NCBI GenBank assembly: GCA_036399015.1
Contig: DASWNW010000106.1
Location: 16,011 to 80,010, forward strand
Direction: 5' to 3'
Length of the DNA stretch: 64,000 nt
DNA from: QHVT01 sp036399015
Lineage (GTDB): Bacteria; Acidobacteriota; Thermoanaerobaculia; Gp7-AA8
Positions 7,733 to 15,246 of the stretch are shown piece by piece (the stretch's first letter is position 1; each line of letters opens with the position of its first letter). The notes under the pieces are model-generated. The model was given only the letters and a program-made list of their open reading frames with translations. It made no database searches and was not told where the DNA came from. Position numbers and translations under genes: made by a program.

Positions 7733-8173
7733 TTACTGCTCGTAATCTGGCGAATACGTCACCAGATCCCTGAGGAACGTCGCCTTCGCCCGCTGGTCGC
7801 GGTCGTCCACTTCGAGGAGGTCGCGGATGGAGATCATGCCGACCAGCTTGCCGTCGTCGACGACCGGGAGGTGGCGGGCGCGGATGGCGTACATCTTCTC
7901 GAGCGCGGTGTCGATGTTGTCGCGGGGATCGGCGACGACGAGCTCCTTCGACATGACCAGGCCGACGTTCGTGGAGTCGGGATCGAGGCCGGCGGCGACG
8001 ACGCGGGACATGATGTCGCGCTCCGAGAAGATGCCGGCCAGGCGGCCCGACTCGACCACGGCCACGGCGCCGATGTTGCGCTCCGCCATCGTTCGCGCCG
8101 CGCTGCGCACGTCGATGCTCGGCTCGAGCACCGTCAGGACCTGCCCTTCGATCAGCTCTGAAATCTGCTTCAT
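7733..8173 (-). CDS. Two-CBS-domain protein
   Basis: 146 residues forming a single Bateman module: CBS1 at about 8-62 (NIGAVAVVESGRLAGIFSERD) and CBS2 at about 74-130 (ARHLPVVDDGKLVGMISIRD). Such stand-alone CBS proteins bind adenosine nucleotides and sense energy state, usually by regulating a partner. No other domain is present. It lies 12 nt downstream of apt, the adenine salvage gene, and the two probably form one transcript; that fits an adenylate-sensing role, which is inference. Confidence 0.88.
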   Translation of the reverse strand: MKQISELIEGQVLTVLEPSIDVRSAARTMAERNIGAVAVVESGRLAGIFSERDIMSRVVAAGLDPDSTNVGLVMSKELVVADPRDNIDTALEKMYAIRARHLPVVDDGKLVGMISIRDLLEVDDRDQRAKATFLRDLVTYSPDYEQ

Positions 8174-8185
8174 GCCCTCTCCCGG

Positions 8186-8710
8186 TCAGTAGCGCAACAG
8201 CGAGTGCAGCGAGACGTCCGGCCCGAGCTTCTGCCGTCCGCCGAGGAACTCCAGTTCGATCACGGTGGCGGCGCCGACGAGCGTGGCGTCGAAACCGCGG
8301 ACCAGGTTCGTAGCCGCTGCAAGCGTGCCGCCAGTGGCCAGTACGTCGTCGATGACCAGGACGCGGTCGCCGGGCGCCAGCGCGTCGTCGTGGATCTCCA
8401 GCGCGTCCTTGCCGTACTCGAGCACGTACTCGTGGCGGCGTGTCGTCCACGGCAGCTTCCCCGGCTTGCGGATGGGGACGAAGCCGGCGCCGAGCTTCTG
8501 CGCCACGATGCTGCCGAAGATGAAGCCGCGCGACTCGATGCCCGCGACCAGGTTCACGCCGCCGCGGCGGAACGGTTCGGCGAGCAGCTCGCAGGTGGTG
8601 TCGAGCGCGCCGGGCGAGCGGAGGAGCGGCGTGATGTCCTTGAACAGGATCCCCGGCTTCGGGAAGTCGGGGACGTCGCGGATGAAGGCCTCGAGCTCCT
8701 CGGCCGTCAT
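8186..8710 (-). CDS. apt: Adenine phosphoribosyltransferase
   Basis: 174 residues from the ATG at 8710. Makes AMP from adenine and PRPP (purine salvage, cytosol). The PRPP-binding loop VLVIDDVLATGGT is at about 117-129, and the N-terminal IRDVPDFPKPGILFKDITPLL block and VAGIESRGFIFG are typical of Apt. The frame is open further upstream, but that part is an out-of-frame copy of the acylphosphatase gene. The start overlaps the acyP stop by one base (TGATG), so translation is coupled. Confidence 0.95.
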   Translation of the reverse strand: MTAEELEAFIRDVPDFPKPGILFKDITPLLRSPGALDTTCELLAEPFRRGGVNLVAGIESRGFIFGSIVAQKLGAGFVPIRKPGKLPWTTRRHEYVLEYGKDALEIHDDALAPGDRVLVIDDVLATGGTLAAATNLVRGFDATLVGAATVIELEFLGGRQKLGPDVSLHSLLRY

Positions 8711-8985
8711 CAGAACTTCACGTCGAAGTCCGGGAGCCGGCCCGAGAACTCCTTCGTCTCCTGGTCGATCTGCGTCACCTCGGCGTAGCGCGGGCCCTCG
8801 CGGATCTCCTCGATCCACTCGTCGATGCTGTTCTTCTCGCCCTCGACCAGTGCCTCGACCGACCCGTCACGGTTGTTCTGGATCCAGCCCTTCAGCCCCA
8901 TCCGCCGCGCCACGCGCGTTGCGTAAAAGCGGTAGCCGACTCCCTGGACCTTCCCGTGGATCCGCAGATGCCGCTGTTCCTTCAT
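8710..8985 (-). CDS. acyP: Acylphosphatase
   Basis: 91 residues, the usual size for the family. Hydrolyses acyl-phosphates such as acetyl- or carbamoyl-phosphate. The signature GKVQGVGYR carries the phosphate-binding arginine (R19), and the catalytic asparagine lies in GWIQNNRDGSVEA (37/38). The start at 8985 is chosen because homologues begin just before RLRIHGKVQG; the longer frame begins inside a repeat at 9007-9046. First gene of an acyP-apt-CBS group. Confidence 0.92.
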   Translation of the reverse strand: MKEQRHLRIHGKVQGVGYRFYATRVARRMGLKGWIQNNRDGSVEALVEGEKNSIDEWIEEIREGPRYAEVTQIDQETKEFSGRLPDFDVKF

Positions 8986-9006
8986 ATGGCGGGAGATTGT
9001 ACATGC

Positions 9007-9046
9007 GCGTAGGCCCGGGCAACGGGCAACGAGCAACGAGCAACTG
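9007..9046. repeat. Short copy of the GCAACGA heptamer repeat
   Basis: CCCGGGCAACGGGCAACGAG continuing to 9046: about four 7 bp GCAACGA/G units next to a CCCGGGC, matching one arm of the element at 7618-7732. The second arm is missing. Confidence 0.6.
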
Positions 9047-9051
9047 AGAGA

Positions 9052-9525
9052 TCACCGCCGCCGGCGCGTCGTCTTCTTCTTCGGCGTCGCCTTCTTCTTC
9101 TTCGGTGTCGCTTTCTTCGCCGCCGCCGGCTTCGGCGCGGGGGCCTGCACCGTCACCACCTTCGGCGGCGCGTTGCGGATCTCCATGACGCTCTTCTGCA
9201 GGTCGGTGATGAGCTTCGTCTGCTGCTCGTTCTGCCGGCGCACCTGCGTGATGGCGCGGGTGAGGTCGTCGCGCTCCTTGTCCGCGAGCGACACCAGCGC
9301 CACGGTCGCGGCGGCGGCGGCGTCGGTGCGGGGGTACTGCTGCACGATCTGCTTGAGCGACGTGCGCGCCTTCTCGTTGTTGCCGGCGGTCATCTCCGTG
9401 CGCGCCTGCTTGAGCAGGCCGTCGGCGCGGAGGTCGTTCGGCACCGACAGGATGAGATAGACCACCAGCGCGCCGAGGATCGACGACACGATGCCGGTGA
9501 ACGTCAGTACGGTGCGGACTTTCAT
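9052..9525 (-). CDS. Membrane-anchored helical protein with lysine/arginine-rich tail
   Basis: 157 residues. An N-terminal membrane segment (about 7-29) is followed by a TPR-like helical hairpin (LLKQARTEMTAGNNEKARTSLKQIVQQYP), a possible coiled coil (about 80-115), and a C-terminal tail of about 35 residues made of A/P/K repeats ending in TTRRRR. The tail resembles histone H1-like or AlgP-like sequences and should bind nucleic acid or acidic polymer if it faces the cytosol. No enzyme motif. It lies 4 nt downstream of pcm. Confidence 0.75.
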   Translation of the reverse strand: MKVRTVLTFTGIVSSILGALVVYLILSVPNDLRADGLLKQARTEMTAGNNEKARTSLKQIVQQYPRTDAAAAATVALVSLADKERDDLTRAITQVRRQNEQQTKLITDLQKSVMEIRNAPPKVVTVQAPAPKPAAAKKATPKKKKATPKKKTTRRRR

Positions 9526-9529
9526 GGCG

Positions 9530-10231
9530 CTACTCGCGCCAGCCGAAACGGCCGACCAGCGGGACGAACTCGGCGCTGCCGCAGTCCTCGATCTTCACCC
9601 CCGTGCCGACCCGGATCACCCGCGCCAGCCGCTGGTTGCCCGCCGGCCCGACCGGGATCACCAGCCGTCCGCCACGCGCCAATTGCTGCACGAGCGGCTC
9701 CGGCACTTCCGGCCCCGCCGCGGCGACGATGATCCGGTCGAACGGCGCCTGATCCGACCAGCCGTACGTCCCGTCGAACCGCTTCACGGAGACGTTGTTG
9801 ATCTTCAGGTCGCGGATGATCTCCGACGCCTTCTGCGCCAGCTCGGGGACCCGCTCGATGGTAAAGACTTTCGCGCACAGCTTCGACAGCACCACTGCTT
9901 GGTATCCGGTTCCCGTGCCAATCTCCAGCACCTTCTCCGGCCCCCGCAGCTCCAGCAGCTCGATCATGCGCGCCACGATGTAGGGCTGGGAGATGGTCTG
10001 CTTCTGCCCGATCGGGAGCGCGCCGGCGCCGTACGCCTTCGCCGCCACCACCTGCGGCACGAAGCGGTGGCGGGGGACGTCGCGCATCGCCTGCAGCACG
10101 CGCTGGTCGGTGATGCCGCGCGCGGCCACGTGCCGTTCGACCATCAGCGACCGCTGGTGCGCGAGCTCCCGCTCCTGCGCCCGCACCGCGGTGTCGGACG
10201 GGTCACCCTTGCGCGGCGGCGTGATGGCCAA
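9530..10231 (-). CDS. pcm: Protein-L-isoaspartate O-methyltransferase
   Basis: 233 residues. Methylates L-isoaspartyl residues in aged proteins with SAM, starting their repair. Visible motifs: VPRHRFVP, the YGAGALPIGQKQTISQPYIVA substrate loop, the SAM-binding LEIGTGTGYQAVVL at about 105-118, and the C-terminal GRLVIPVG. The 5' end overlaps the 3' end of surE by 29 nt, a pairing seen in many bacteria (surE-pcm stress-survival operon). Confidence 0.95.
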   Translation of the reverse strand: MAITPPRKGDPSDTAVRAQERELAHQRSLMVERHVAARGITDQRVLQAMRDVPRHRFVPQVVAAKAYGAGALPIGQKQTISQPYIVARMIELLELRGPEKVLEIGTGTGYQAVVLSKLCAKVFTIERVPELAQKASEIIRDLKINNVSVKRFDGTYGWSDQAPFDRIIVAAAGPEVPEPLVQQLARGGRLVIPVGPAGNQRLARVIRVGTGVKIEDCGSAEFVPLVGRFGWRE

Positions 10232-10970
10232 GCAGCTCCTCGAGAGGGCGGAGTCCCGGGATCGATTCGTCGTGCGTCAGGTCGAGATGCAGCGGCGTGA
10301 TGGAGACGTAGCCGTTCTGGATGGCCTCGAAGTCGGTCCCCTCGCCCGGATGCCACACCGGCGGCTCGCCGCCGATCCAGTAATACTTCCGCCCCCGCGG
10401 GTCGAGCCGCTCGATCACCCCCTCGGAGTAGATGCGCCGTCCCAGCCGCGTGATCTTCACGCCGTTGAACGCGCTCACCGGGAAGTTCACGTTCAGGATC
10501 ACGCGTGGGTCGCGATGCCGCTCCAGCGCGATGCTCGTCAGCTCCGCGGCGAACGCGGCGCAGCGGTCGAACGAGAAGTGCTTGCCCACCTCCGCGGAGA
10601 AGGCGATGGAAGGGATGTTCAGCAGCGCCCCTTCGAACGCCGCGGAGATCGTGCCGGAGTAGGTGACGTCGTCGCCGAGGTTCGGGCCGAAGTTGATGCC
10701 GGAGACGATGAGGTCGGGACGGTGGTCCTTCAGCAGCTTCAGCACCGCGAGGTTCACGCAGTCGGTCGGCGTGCCGTCGACGATCCACTCGTCCGGCCGG
10801 ATTTCCAGGAGGCGCAGCGGCCGGTTCAGCGTCAGCGCATGTGAGGCCGCGCTCTGCTCCCGGTCCGGCGCGACGATGATGACCTCGCCGACCGCGCGGC
10901 AGGCGTCGGCGAGTTTGCGCAGTCCTTCGCTGTAGATCCCGTCGTCGTTGGTGACCAGAATGCGGGGCAT
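10203..10970 (-). CDS. surE: 5'/3'-nucleotidase SurE
   Basis: 255 residues. Metal-dependent phosphatase that dephosphorylates nucleoside monophosphates. The metal-binding N-terminus MPRILVTNDDGIYSEGL carries the conserved DD at 9-10, and SAASHALTLNRPL and VSGINFGPNLGDDVTYSGT carry the other active-site residues. Length and ends fit the family. Likely co-transcribed with pcm downstream; 15 nt separate it from the transporter gene upstream. Confidence 0.95.
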   Translation of the reverse strand: MPRILVTNDDGIYSEGLRKLADACRAVGEVIIVAPDREQSAASHALTLNRPLRLLEIRPDEWIVDGTPTDCVNLAVLKLLKDHRPDLIVSGINFGPNLGDDVTYSGTISAAFEGALLNIPSIAFSAEVGKHFSFDRCAAFAAELTSIALERHRDPRVILNVNFPVSAFNGVKITRLGRRIYSEGVIERLDPRGRKYYWIGGEPPVWHPGEGTDFEAIQNGYVSITPLHLDLTHDESIPGLRPLEELLGHHAAAQG

Positions 10971-10985
10971 GTCGGCTGCCGAATG

Positions 10986-11813
10986 CTAACGCATCTGCGA
11001 CAGCAGCATCGCCCCGAGAATGAACGCCGCCCCGACGGCGAACGTGAGCGTCAGCGGGTCTCCCTCGAAGACGATCGACGTGATGGCCGCCGCCACCGGC
11101 TCGAACGACAGGATGACCGCCGCCTCGGTCGCGCTGACGTGCGCCTGCCCCCACATCAGCGCCACGAACGCGAGCGCCGTCGTGACGACGGCGGTGAAGA
11201 CGATCACCGTCACGAGCGAGGCGTCCCACGGCGTCGCTTTCGACAGCGCCGCGAACGGCGCGGCGGCGATGCCGACCACCAGCACCTGCACGCCGGCCAG
11301 CGCGGCCGAGGTCTCGTTCGTGCTCCAGCGCGACGACAGCACCACGTGCCACGCGAACGCGATCGCGCAGGCGAGCGTGAGGAGGTCACCGAACGTCGGG
11401 CGGGCGTCGAAGCCGCCCCCGATGAGGATGGTCGTGCCGATGACCGCCAGAATTGCGGCAATCCAGACGTTCAGCTTCGGCCGCACCGTGCGCGCCTGGA
11501 AGAACGGCACCATCACCACGTACAACCCGGTGAGGAACGCGGAGCGGGGCGCGGAGATGGTGAGGAGTCCGGTGGTCTGCATCCAGTAGCCGATGAAGAC
11601 GAGCAGGCCGAGGAGCAGGCCGGGGACGAGCATCGCGCGGGACAGCCGGCGCCGCACCGCGACAATCAGGATCAGCCCCGCCAGGGTGAAGCGCCAGAAG
11701 ATGAACGCCTCGGGCGTCATGCGCGTGACGGCGTTCTTGACGAGCGTGAACGTCGCTCCCCACGCGGCCGCGGTGAAGAGCAGCGCCAGGATTGCGAGCC
11801 AGCGGCGCGTCAT
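10986..11813 (-). CDS. EamA/DMT-family transporter
   Basis: 275 residues with ten predicted membrane segments in two five-helix EamA repeats (about 5-130 and 145-275). Typical landmarks are AAAWGATFTLVKNAV near the N-terminus and SFEPVAAAITSIVFEG in the second repeat. Members export amino acids, nucleosides or drugs; the substrate cannot be told. The start codon overlaps the stop of a 41-residue membrane peptide (ATGA), and the whole group pdxA - peptide - EamA is coupled. Confidence 0.9.
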   Translation of the reverse strand: MTRRWLAILALLFTAAAWGATFTLVKNAVTRMTPEAFIFWRFTLAGLILIVAVRRRLSRAMLVPGLLLGLLVFIGYWMQTTGLLTISAPRSAFLTGLYVVMVPFFQARTVRPKLNVWIAAILAVIGTTILIGGGFDARPTFGDLLTLACAIAFAWHVVLSSRWSTNETSAALAGVQVLVVGIAAAPFAALSKATPWDASLVTVIVFTAVVTTALAFVALMWGQAHVSATEAAVILSFEPVAAAITSIVFEGDPLTLTFAVGAAFILGAMLLSQMR

Positions 11814-11935
11814 CGCGACGAGGCCGGCGACCGCTGCTCGTGCAACTGCTGCAGCGTGCGCTGCATCTGCGCGAAGACCGCCATGAACAGGACGAGCAGC
11901 AGGATGCCGACCATCCGCCAGACCCAGCGGCTCAT
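11810..11935 (-). CDS. 41-residue single-span membrane peptide
   Basis: MSRWVWRMVGILLLVLFMAV followed by FAQMQRTLQQLHEQRSPASSR. One membrane helix (about 6-23), basic N-terminus, then a short amphipathic helix. The ATG overlaps the pdxA stop by ATGA, and its own stop overlaps the EamA start by ATGA, so a perfectly coupled three-gene chain is formed. It may be a small subunit or assembly factor of the transporter. No family is known to me; the double overlap is the main support. Confidence 0.7.
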   Translation of the reverse strand: MSRWVWRMVGILLLVLFMAVFAQMQRTLQQLHEQRSPASSR

Positions 11936-12813
11936 GCGTCGAACCTCGGCGCGAAGCTCTCCGCGTGCCGCGCCGCCCATTCGATTGCGTAGCGCATCGG
12001 CGCCGCGTCGGCGATCCCTTTGCCGGCGATGTCGAACGCGGTGCCGTGATCGACGGAGACGCGGAGATAGGGGAGCCCGAGCGTGACGTTGACCGACTGC
12101 TCGAAGGCGAGCGTCTTGACCGGGATCAGCCCCTGGTCGTGGTACATGGCCATGACGACATCGTACCTGCCGCCGCTGGCCGCCAGGAAGACGGTATCGG
12201 GCGGATGCGGCCCGCTGACCTGCAGCCCGTCCGCGCGCGCGAGCTCCACGCCGCGCGCGACCGCCTCCTCCTCGTCACCGAAGCGGCCACCCTCGCCGGC
12301 GTGCGGGTTCACCCCCGCGACGGCGATGCGCGGCGGCGCGCCGTAGAGCCGGGCGTATTCGCGCGAGGTGAGCCGCGCCAGCGCCGCGATGCGCTCGGGC
12401 TCGATCGAGCGGATCGCCTCGCGCAACGGCACGTGCACGCTCAGCAGCACCGTGCGCAGGCTGGGGGAGTCGAAGTACATCGCATAGTCGACGCCGTACT
12501 CCCCGAGCCCGGCGCGCGCGGCGAGCAGCTCCGTGTGTCCGGGGTAGGGGGAGCCGGCGAGCGCGATGGCCTGCTTGTGGATGGGAGCGGTGACGAGCGC
12601 CGAGCACTCTCCCCGCTCGATCGCGCCGATGGCGGCGTCGATGGCGTCGAGCGCGACCTGGCCGTACTCGGCGGAGATCTCGCCGTAACGCACCACGTCC
12701 CGCACCTCCCCGAACAGGCGATGCGGGACGTCGAGTGAATCGAGCGCCTTCCGAACGATCTCGGCGCCGATGCCGGCAGGGTCGCCGAGGGTGATCGCGA
12801 GCGGCTTCACCAC
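11932..12813 (-). CDS. pdxA: 4-hydroxythreonine-4-phosphate dehydrogenase
   Basis: 293 residues. NAD-dependent oxidation of 4-phosphohydroxy-L-threonine in the DXP-dependent vitamin B6 pathway; PdxJ, the next enzyme, is encoded at 53652-54386. Motifs: LAITLGDPAGIGAEIV at the N-terminus, VTAPIHK, GHTELLA, GVNPHAGEGG and the metal-binding AMYHDQGLIPVK. Starts are GTG at 12813 or GTG at 12810; no ATG is available. The length is somewhat short but all conserved blocks are present. Confidence 0.94.
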   Translation of the reverse strand: MVKPLAITLGDPAGIGAEIVRKALDSLDVPHRLFGEVRDVVRYGEISAEYGQVALDAIDAAIGAIERGECSALVTAPIHKQAIALAGSPYPGHTELLAARAGLGEYGVDYAMYFDSPSLRTVLLSVHVPLREAIRSIEPERIAALARLTSREYARLYGAPPRIAVAGVNPHAGEGGRFGDEEEAVARGVELARADGLQVSGPHPPDTVFLAASGGRYDVVMAMYHDQGLIPVKTLAFEQSVNVTLGLPYLRVSVDHGTAFDIAGKGIADAAPMRYAIEWAARHAESFAPRFDA

Positions 12814-12820
12814 GGGGATG

Positions 12821-12904
12821 TTATCGGTTGTCGGTTGTCAGTTGTCCGTGCTGTTTCGCCCGGGCGACGGCCCCACAGATAACCGACAACGGACAACCGA
12901 CAAC
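12821..12904. repeat. Inverted repeat built of GGTTGTC heptamers
   Basis: Left arm ATCGGTTGTCGGTTGTCAGT..., right arm with ACCGACAACGGACAACCGAC. The centre is CCGTGCTGTTTCGCCCGGGC followed by GACGGCCCC. It lies between pdxA and the Hfq-like gene, both on the minus strand. Confidence 0.85.
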
Positions 12905-12914
12905 AGCGGAACTC

Positions 12915-13286
12915 CTATCCGGCCAGCTCTTCCTGCTTGAAGCAGTACTTGATGCAGTGCTTCTGGATGAGGAGGTTCGGCGCCCCTTCGCGGTTCACCT
13001 TCAGGCAATTCTTGTCGTACCACTCGATCCAGCCGCGGACCTCTTCGCCGTCGGTCATGACGATGACCATCGGCGTCTTCGAGTTCATCTGTTTGAGGTA
13101 GTAGAAATTCTCGGCGTTGGTCGACTCGGGCGGGACGGCCCTGGCGTCTTTGAAGTTGTTGCCGCGCGGCTGGCCGTGACCGTTGCCGTTGCCCTTCGCG
13201 CGCTTGAAATCGGGCATGGAGCGGAACGTCCTCCGTCCGTGCATCGAGTTGCCTTCGACCTCGTGCGGCCTGCTCGCCATTGGCAT
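12915..13286 (-). CDS. hfq: Hfq-like RNA-binding protein with long N-terminal extension
   Basis: 123 residues. The C-terminal about 62 residues (from FYYLKQMNSKTPMVIVMTDG) follow the Sm1 pattern; GWIEWYDKNCLKV and NLLIQKHCIKYCF correspond to the Sm2 KHAIS region, with QKHCIKY in place of YKHAIST. The first about 60 residues are basic and disordered (RAKGNGNGHGQPRGNN) and are not present in E. coli Hfq, where extensions are C-terminal. In-frame starts downstream (for example MPDFKRAKG) are possible. Predicted role: sRNA/mRNA chaperone as a hexamer. Divergent from etfB. Confidence 0.75.
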   Translation of the reverse strand: MPMASRPHEVEGNSMHGRRTFRSMPDFKRAKGNGNGHGQPRGNNFKDARAVPPESTNAENFYYLKQMNSKTPMVIVMTDGEEVRGWIEWYDKNCLKVNREGAPNLLIQKHCIKYCFKQEELAG

Positions 13287-13342
13287 TGCCGTCCTCCGTA
13301 AATTGAGCTTCTCAGGGGGATTCCCAGTTGGCCGAGACTCGT

Positions 13343-13371
13343 TTGCGATTTGCGTGCCTCATCACTAGAAT
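13343..13371 (+). promoter_or_regulatory. Sigma-70-type promoter of etfBA
   Basis: TTGCGA (13343-13348), a 17 nt spacer, and TAGAAT (13366-13371). The predicted start of transcription is near 13378, giving a leader of about 45 nt that holds the GGAGG ribosome binding site at 13412-13416, seven bases before the TTG start of etfB. Confidence 0.65.
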
Positions 13372-13422
13372 TGCGCGGCTTCGCCAGTTGCAACCAACGC
13401 AACTCCTGCCTGGAGGTTCTTC

Positions 13423-14199
13423 TTGAATTCCGTCGTCTGCATCACCCATGTTCCCGATACAGAATCGCGCATCAAGATCGCCGACGGCCGCAAGGTCGAC
13501 GAGGCTGGTCTGAAGTTCATCGTCTCCCCGTACGACGAGTTCGCGCTCGAAGAGGCGATCCGCGTGAAGGAGAAGTCGGGCGGCGACGTCACCGTCGTCA
13601 CCTTCGGCCCCGACCGCGCGCAGCAGGCGCTGCGTGAGGCGCTCGCCCGCGGCGCCACGAAGGCGCTGCACGTGAAGGGCGACTCCGGCGACGCCGACTC
13701 GCTCGGCATCGCCAAGGTCCTCGCCGCCGCCATCAAGTCGATCCCGCACGACCTCGTGTTCCTCGGCAAGCAGGGCGTCGGCCCCGACAACGGTCTCGTC
13801 GGCCCGATGCTCGCCGAACTGCTCGGCTACCCGCAGGTCAACGTCGTCACGCACCTCGAGGTCGGCGACGGCAAGCTCACCGCGCACCGCGAGATCGAGG
13901 CGGCCGAGGAAGTGCTCGAGGCGCCGCTGCCGGCGGTCGTCACCGCGCAGAAGGGGCTGAACGAGCCCCGCTACGCGTCGCTCAAGGGCATCATGGCCGC
14001 GAAGAAGATCGCCATCGAGACGAAGAGCGTCGCCGACCTCGGACTCGACGAGGGCGACATCCTGAAGCAGCGCGTCGTCACGATCTCGCTCGAGCTGCCG
14101 GCCGAGAAGAGCGGCGGCCGTAAGGTCGACGGCGGCGATCCGAACGCCGCGGCGCAGGAAATCATCAAGTACATCAAAGAGCACGCGAAGGCGCTTTAG
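13423..14199 (+). CDS. etfB: Electron transfer flavoprotein beta subunit
   Basis: 258 residues. With EtfA forms the FAD/AMP-containing carrier that takes electrons from acyl-CoA dehydrogenases. Starts MNSVVCITHVPDTESRIKI and contains NPYDEFALEEAIRVKE-like (here SPYDEFALEEAIRVKE) and the AMP-binding FLGKQGVGPDNGLVGPMLAELLG segment. The start is TTG 13423, fixed by the GGAGG at 13412-13416. Its redox partner ETF-ubiquinone oxidoreductase is at 45108-46811. Confidence 0.95.
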   Translation: MNSVVCITHVPDTESRIKIADGRKVDEAGLKFIVSPYDEFALEEAIRVKEKSGGDVTVVTFGPDRAQQALREALARGATKALHVKGDSGDADSLGIAKVLAAAIKSIPHDLVFLGKQGVGPDNGLVGPMLAELLGYPQVNVVTHLEVGDGKLTAHREIEAAEEVLEAPLPAVVTAQKGLNEPRYASLKGIMAAKKIAIETKSVADLGLDEGDILKQRVVTISLELPAEKSGGRKVDGGDPNAAAQEIIKYIKEHAKAL

Positions 14200-14218
14200 G
14201 CGCCCGGGAGAGATCGAA

Positions 14219-15172
14219 ATGCCAGGTGTTCTCGTATTCACCGAAATCAAAGACGGGAAGCTGAAGAAGGTCTCCCGTGAAGCGCTGTCGATCGGCCGCA
14301 AGCTCGCCGAGGCGGCGGGCGGCGACCTGGTCGCCTTCGCGAGCGACGCTGCCGCCGCCGCGGAAGCCGGCAAGTACGGCGCGAAGAAGGTCTACGTTGC
14401 CGACGTCGGCCACTACTCCACCGAGCCCTACACCGCCGCGCTCGCGCAGGCGGTCAGCGAGGCCCAGCCCTCGATCGTTCTCTTCGGCGGCACGTCGGAC
14501 GGCCGCGATCTCGCCCCCCGCCTCGCCGCGCGTCTCAACGTCGGCGTCGCCTCGGACGTCGACCGCCTCGAGTGGACCGACGGCAAGCTGCGCGCGCGCC
14601 GTCCCGTCTACTCCGGCAAGGCCTTCGCCACGGTCGAGGTGACGGGCACGCCCGCCATCGCCACCACCCGCCCGAACGCCTTCCCGCCCGAGGAGACCGG
14701 CGGCGGCGCGGCGGAAGTCGCGAACGTCTCCGCGAGCGCCGACAACCGCGTGAAGATCGTGGAGACGAAGGAGCCGGAGGCCGGCGAGCTGTCGATCTCC
14801 GAGGCCGACATCATCGTCTCCGGGGGCCGCGGCCTGAAGGAGGCGGCGAACTTCTCGTACATCCGCGACCTCGCCCACGCGATCAACGGTGCGGTCGGCG
14901 CCTCACGCGCCGTCGTCGACGCCGGCTGGATCGATCACCAGCATCAGGTCGGCCAGACGGGACGCGTGGTGAGCCCGAACCTGTACATCGCCGCGGGCGT
15001 GTCGGGAGCGATCCAGCACCTCGCCGGAATGTCGTCCTCGAAGCACATCATCGCCATCAACAAGGATCCCGAGGCCCCGATCTTCCGCATCGCCGACCTC
15101 GGCATCGTGGGAGACCTCTTCCAGATTCTCCCGGCCCTGACCGAGGAAGTGAAGAAGGCGAAAGCGCACTGA
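14219..15172 (+). CDS. etfA: Electron transfer flavoprotein alpha subunit
   Basis: 317 residues, 19 nt after etfB and in the same operon; GGGAGAG lies just upstream of the ATG. The N-terminal domain begins PGVLVFTEIKDGKLKK. The C-terminal FAD domain has IIVSGGRGLKEAANF, GQTGRVVSPNLYIAAGVSGA and the terminal HIIAINKDPEAPIFRIAD block, all diagnostic. The downstream gap carries a paired palindrome (15178-15246) that separates it from a convergent gene. Confidence 0.96.
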   Translation: MPGVLVFTEIKDGKLKKVSREALSIGRKLAEAAGGDLVAFASDAAAAAEAGKYGAKKVYVADVGHYSTEPYTAALAQAVSEAQPSIVLFGGTSDGRDLAPRLAARLNVGVASDVDRLEWTDGKLRARRPVYSGKAFATVEVTGTPAIATTRPNAFPPEETGGGAAEVANVSASADNRVKIVETKEPEAGELSISEADIIVSGGRGLKEAANFSYIRDLAHAINGAVGASRAVVDAGWIDHQHQVGQTGRVVSPNLYIAAGVSGAIQHLAGMSSSKHIIAINKDPEAPIFRIADLGIVGDLFQILPALTEEVKKAKAH

Positions 15173-15177
15173 CCGCG

Positions 15178-15246
15178 CTGTGGAGCGGCGGGCTTCAGCC
15201 CGCCGGGCGATCGACAGTTCGGCGGGCTGAAAGCCCGCCGCTCCAC
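15178..15246. repeat. Paired GGAGCGGCGGGC palindromes in head-to-head order
   Basis: A direct copy (15178-15205, CTGTGGAGCGGCGGGCTTCA...) and an inverted copy (15220-15246, CGGCGGGCTGAAAGCCCGCC...) are separated by 14 nt, so the whole 69 bp can also fold on itself. It lies between the convergent etfA and 15246-15764 genes and touches the stop codon of the latter. It could act as a bidirectional transcription stop, but no T tracts are present. Confidence 0.85.

Noticed and set aside
15178..15246. Rho-independent terminator
   Set aside because: Strong hairpin but no T tract on either strand; identical palindromes occur inside coding genes, so it is treated as a repeat element.
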